Source of the DNA: Spirochaetaceae bacterium
Lineage (GTDB): Bacteria; Spirochaetota; Spirochaetia; Treponematales; Breznakiellaceae
Reading direction: 5' to 3'
DNA length: 7,429 bases
NCBI GenBank assembly: GCA_031278935.1
Contig: JAITJK010000101.1
Location: forward strand, 1 to 7,429
Made by a program: the position numbers and the translations under genes. The notes beneath the pieces were generated by a model. The model did no database searches and had not been told where the DNA came from. It saw only the letters and a list, made by a program, of their open reading frames with translations. Positions 6,533 to 7,429 of this stretch are shown here, piece after piece (the first letter of the stretch is position 1; every line of letters starts with the position of its first letter).

Positions 6533-7429
6533 ATGAAACGAATGATGCTTTTTATCGGGGTGCTGCTTGCCCTTTCAATGATGGTATATGCCCGGGGACA
6601 AGGGGCGCGCCAAAAGGGGGACGGGACTATCCAGGTGGTAGCCACGATTTTTCCGCCCTATGATTTTGTCCGGGAAGTTGCCGGGGATAGGGTAAAGCTT
6701 TCCATGCTGCTGCCTCCTGGGGCGGAAAGTCATTCCTTTGAACCGACCCCCAGGGATATGGTTACCCTCCAAAACTGCGATGTCTTCATCTATGGCGGCG
6801 GCGATTCCGATGCCTGGGTGGACCGGGTCTTGGAGTCTGTAGACACCGCAAAGATGCGGATCATCCGCATGATGGACGTGGTGGATGTAGTAGAGGAAGA
6901 AATCGTGGAGGGTATGGAAGATGATGACCACGACCACGCTGAAGAAGCATTTACTCAGGAAGAGGTCCAAGATCGCCCTTTATCGGACTGGGCCGGGGAA
7001 TGGCAGTCGGTGTATCCCGCCCTTCTTGAAGGCACACTGAAGCCGGTGATGGAACACAAGGCTGAGGAAGGGGATAAAACCGCCGCAGAGTATTACGAAC
7101 AGTACAAGACCGCCTATATGACGGATCTGGACAAGCTGGTAATTACTCAGAACGACATAACCTTTTACCGCAAGGACGTTCCAGTACGGGCTCGATACGC
7201 CTATAAAGGGGCCGCTATTACGCCGAGAGACGAAGGTCTTTGGGTGCGCTATCAGTTTGAGGTGGTGGGAGAGCCCTCTGCGGGAGCGCCTAGGTATATC
7301 ATGTTTAGCGACCATCTACACGCTCCAGCCAAGTCCGAGCATTTTCATCTTTATTCTAGTGATGAAAGTTTTGACGCCCTTTTGAAGGATACCCATCCGG
7401 TGCATTATCCCACGTACTACCCTGCGGAT
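6533..7429 (+). CDS. ZnuA N-lobe fused to a ZinT domain, zinc-binding protein (3' end outside window)
   Basis: The 299 visible residues start with a signal peptide (cleavage likely after VYA, residue 20; no lipobox cysteine), so the protein should be periplasmic. Residues about 31-128 match the N-terminal lobe of ZnuA/TroA-type zinc-binding proteins (VVATIFPPYDFVREVAGD; LLPPGAESHSFEPTP with ligand His67; QNCDVFIYGGGDSDAWV). Residues 129-137 (EDDDHDHAE) are the acidic/His-rich loop. From about 139 the sequence is ZinT (YodA): LSDWAGEWQSVYPALLEG, then APRYIMFSDH and SEHFHLY, giving zinc ligands His261, His270 and His272, and a near-terminal HYPTYYPAD. In ZnuA the loop normally leads straight to the second-lobe His motif (HxW region); here ZinT takes its place. 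Streptococcal AdcA has ZinT after a complete ZnuA domain, so this order is different. The AGGAG ribosome-binding site is 9 nt before the ATG. Its role is zinc capture and delivery to an ABC transporter, presumably encoded downstream. The frame is intact at the window edge. Confidence 0.93.
   Translation, partial: MKRMMLFIGVLLALSMMVYARGQGARQKGDGTIQVVATIFPPYDFVREVAGDRVKLSMLLPPGAESHSFEPTPRDMVTLQNCDVFIYGGGDSDAWVDRVLESVDTAKMRIIRMMDVVDVVEEEIVEGMEDDDHDHAEEAFTQEEVQDRPLSDWAGEWQSVYPALLEGTLKPVMEHKAEEGDKTAAEYYEQYKTAYMTDLDKLVITQNDITFYRKDVPVRARYAYKGAAITPRDEGLWVRYQFEVVGEPSAGAPRYIMFSDHLHAPAKSEHFHLYSSDESFDALLKDTHPVHYPTYYPAD

Noticed and set aside
1..7429. Insertion sequences, CRISPR arrays, tRNA or rRNA genes, phage genes
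   Set aside because: I saw no spaced direct repeats, transposase motifs, terminal inverted repeats or cloverleaf-like segments on either strand.

Overview
The window looks like the chromosome of a diderm, spirochaete-type bacterium, most plausibly a Treponema relative. This is an inference from protein style: small lipoproteins with relaxed lipoboxes, a GltB of the 'MMRKCHENTCP' type, and a substrate-binding protein whose signal region ends in VYARGQG. No rRNA or other taxonomic marker is present. Two divergent blocks are separated by a gap of about 320 bp.

Left block, minus strand (5392 down to 1). A complete gltB encodes the large subunit of glutamate synthase. It is followed, with tight overlaps, by a complete predicted lipoprotein gene (726..145, overlapping gltB by 41 nt) and the start of a second predicted lipoprotein gene (GTG at 155, overlapping its neighbour by 11 nt, running off the left edge). 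No gltD lies next to gltB on either visible side, although this GltB lacks the ferredoxin-loop insertion and so looks like the type that needs a GltD partner. The two lipoproteins belong to no family I recognise.

Gap (5393..5712). It holds the gltB ribosome-binding site, a weak candidate gltB promoter, and a near-consensus promoter (TTGACA-18-TATAGT) reading rightwards into the regulator gene.

Right block, plus strand (5713 to 7429). This is a zinc-homeostasis locus. A Fur-family, Zur-like regulator overlaps (ATGA) a gene for a small signal-anchored protein with a CHGADCPIC motif. After a 95-bp gap with a 19-bp dyad and a GNRA-type hairpin comes a zinc-binding protein gene, cut by the right edge. 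In that protein the N-terminal ZnuA lobe runs into its His/Asp-rich loop and then straight into a ZinT (YodA) domain. The ZnuA C-terminal lobe is not there, where a normal ZnuA or a streptococcal AdcA would have it. Either ZinT is nested inside the ZnuA loop and the second lobe lies beyond the window, or the protein is a half-ZnuA/ZinT hybrid. This is the most unusual thing in the window.

Expected logic (inference): the Zur-like protein senses zinc and represses its own promoter and the uptake genes. The ZnuA/ZinT protein captures zinc in the periplasm for an ABC permease and ATPase probably encoded just to the right. The small cysteine-motif protein is a membrane-associated accessory of unknown role.
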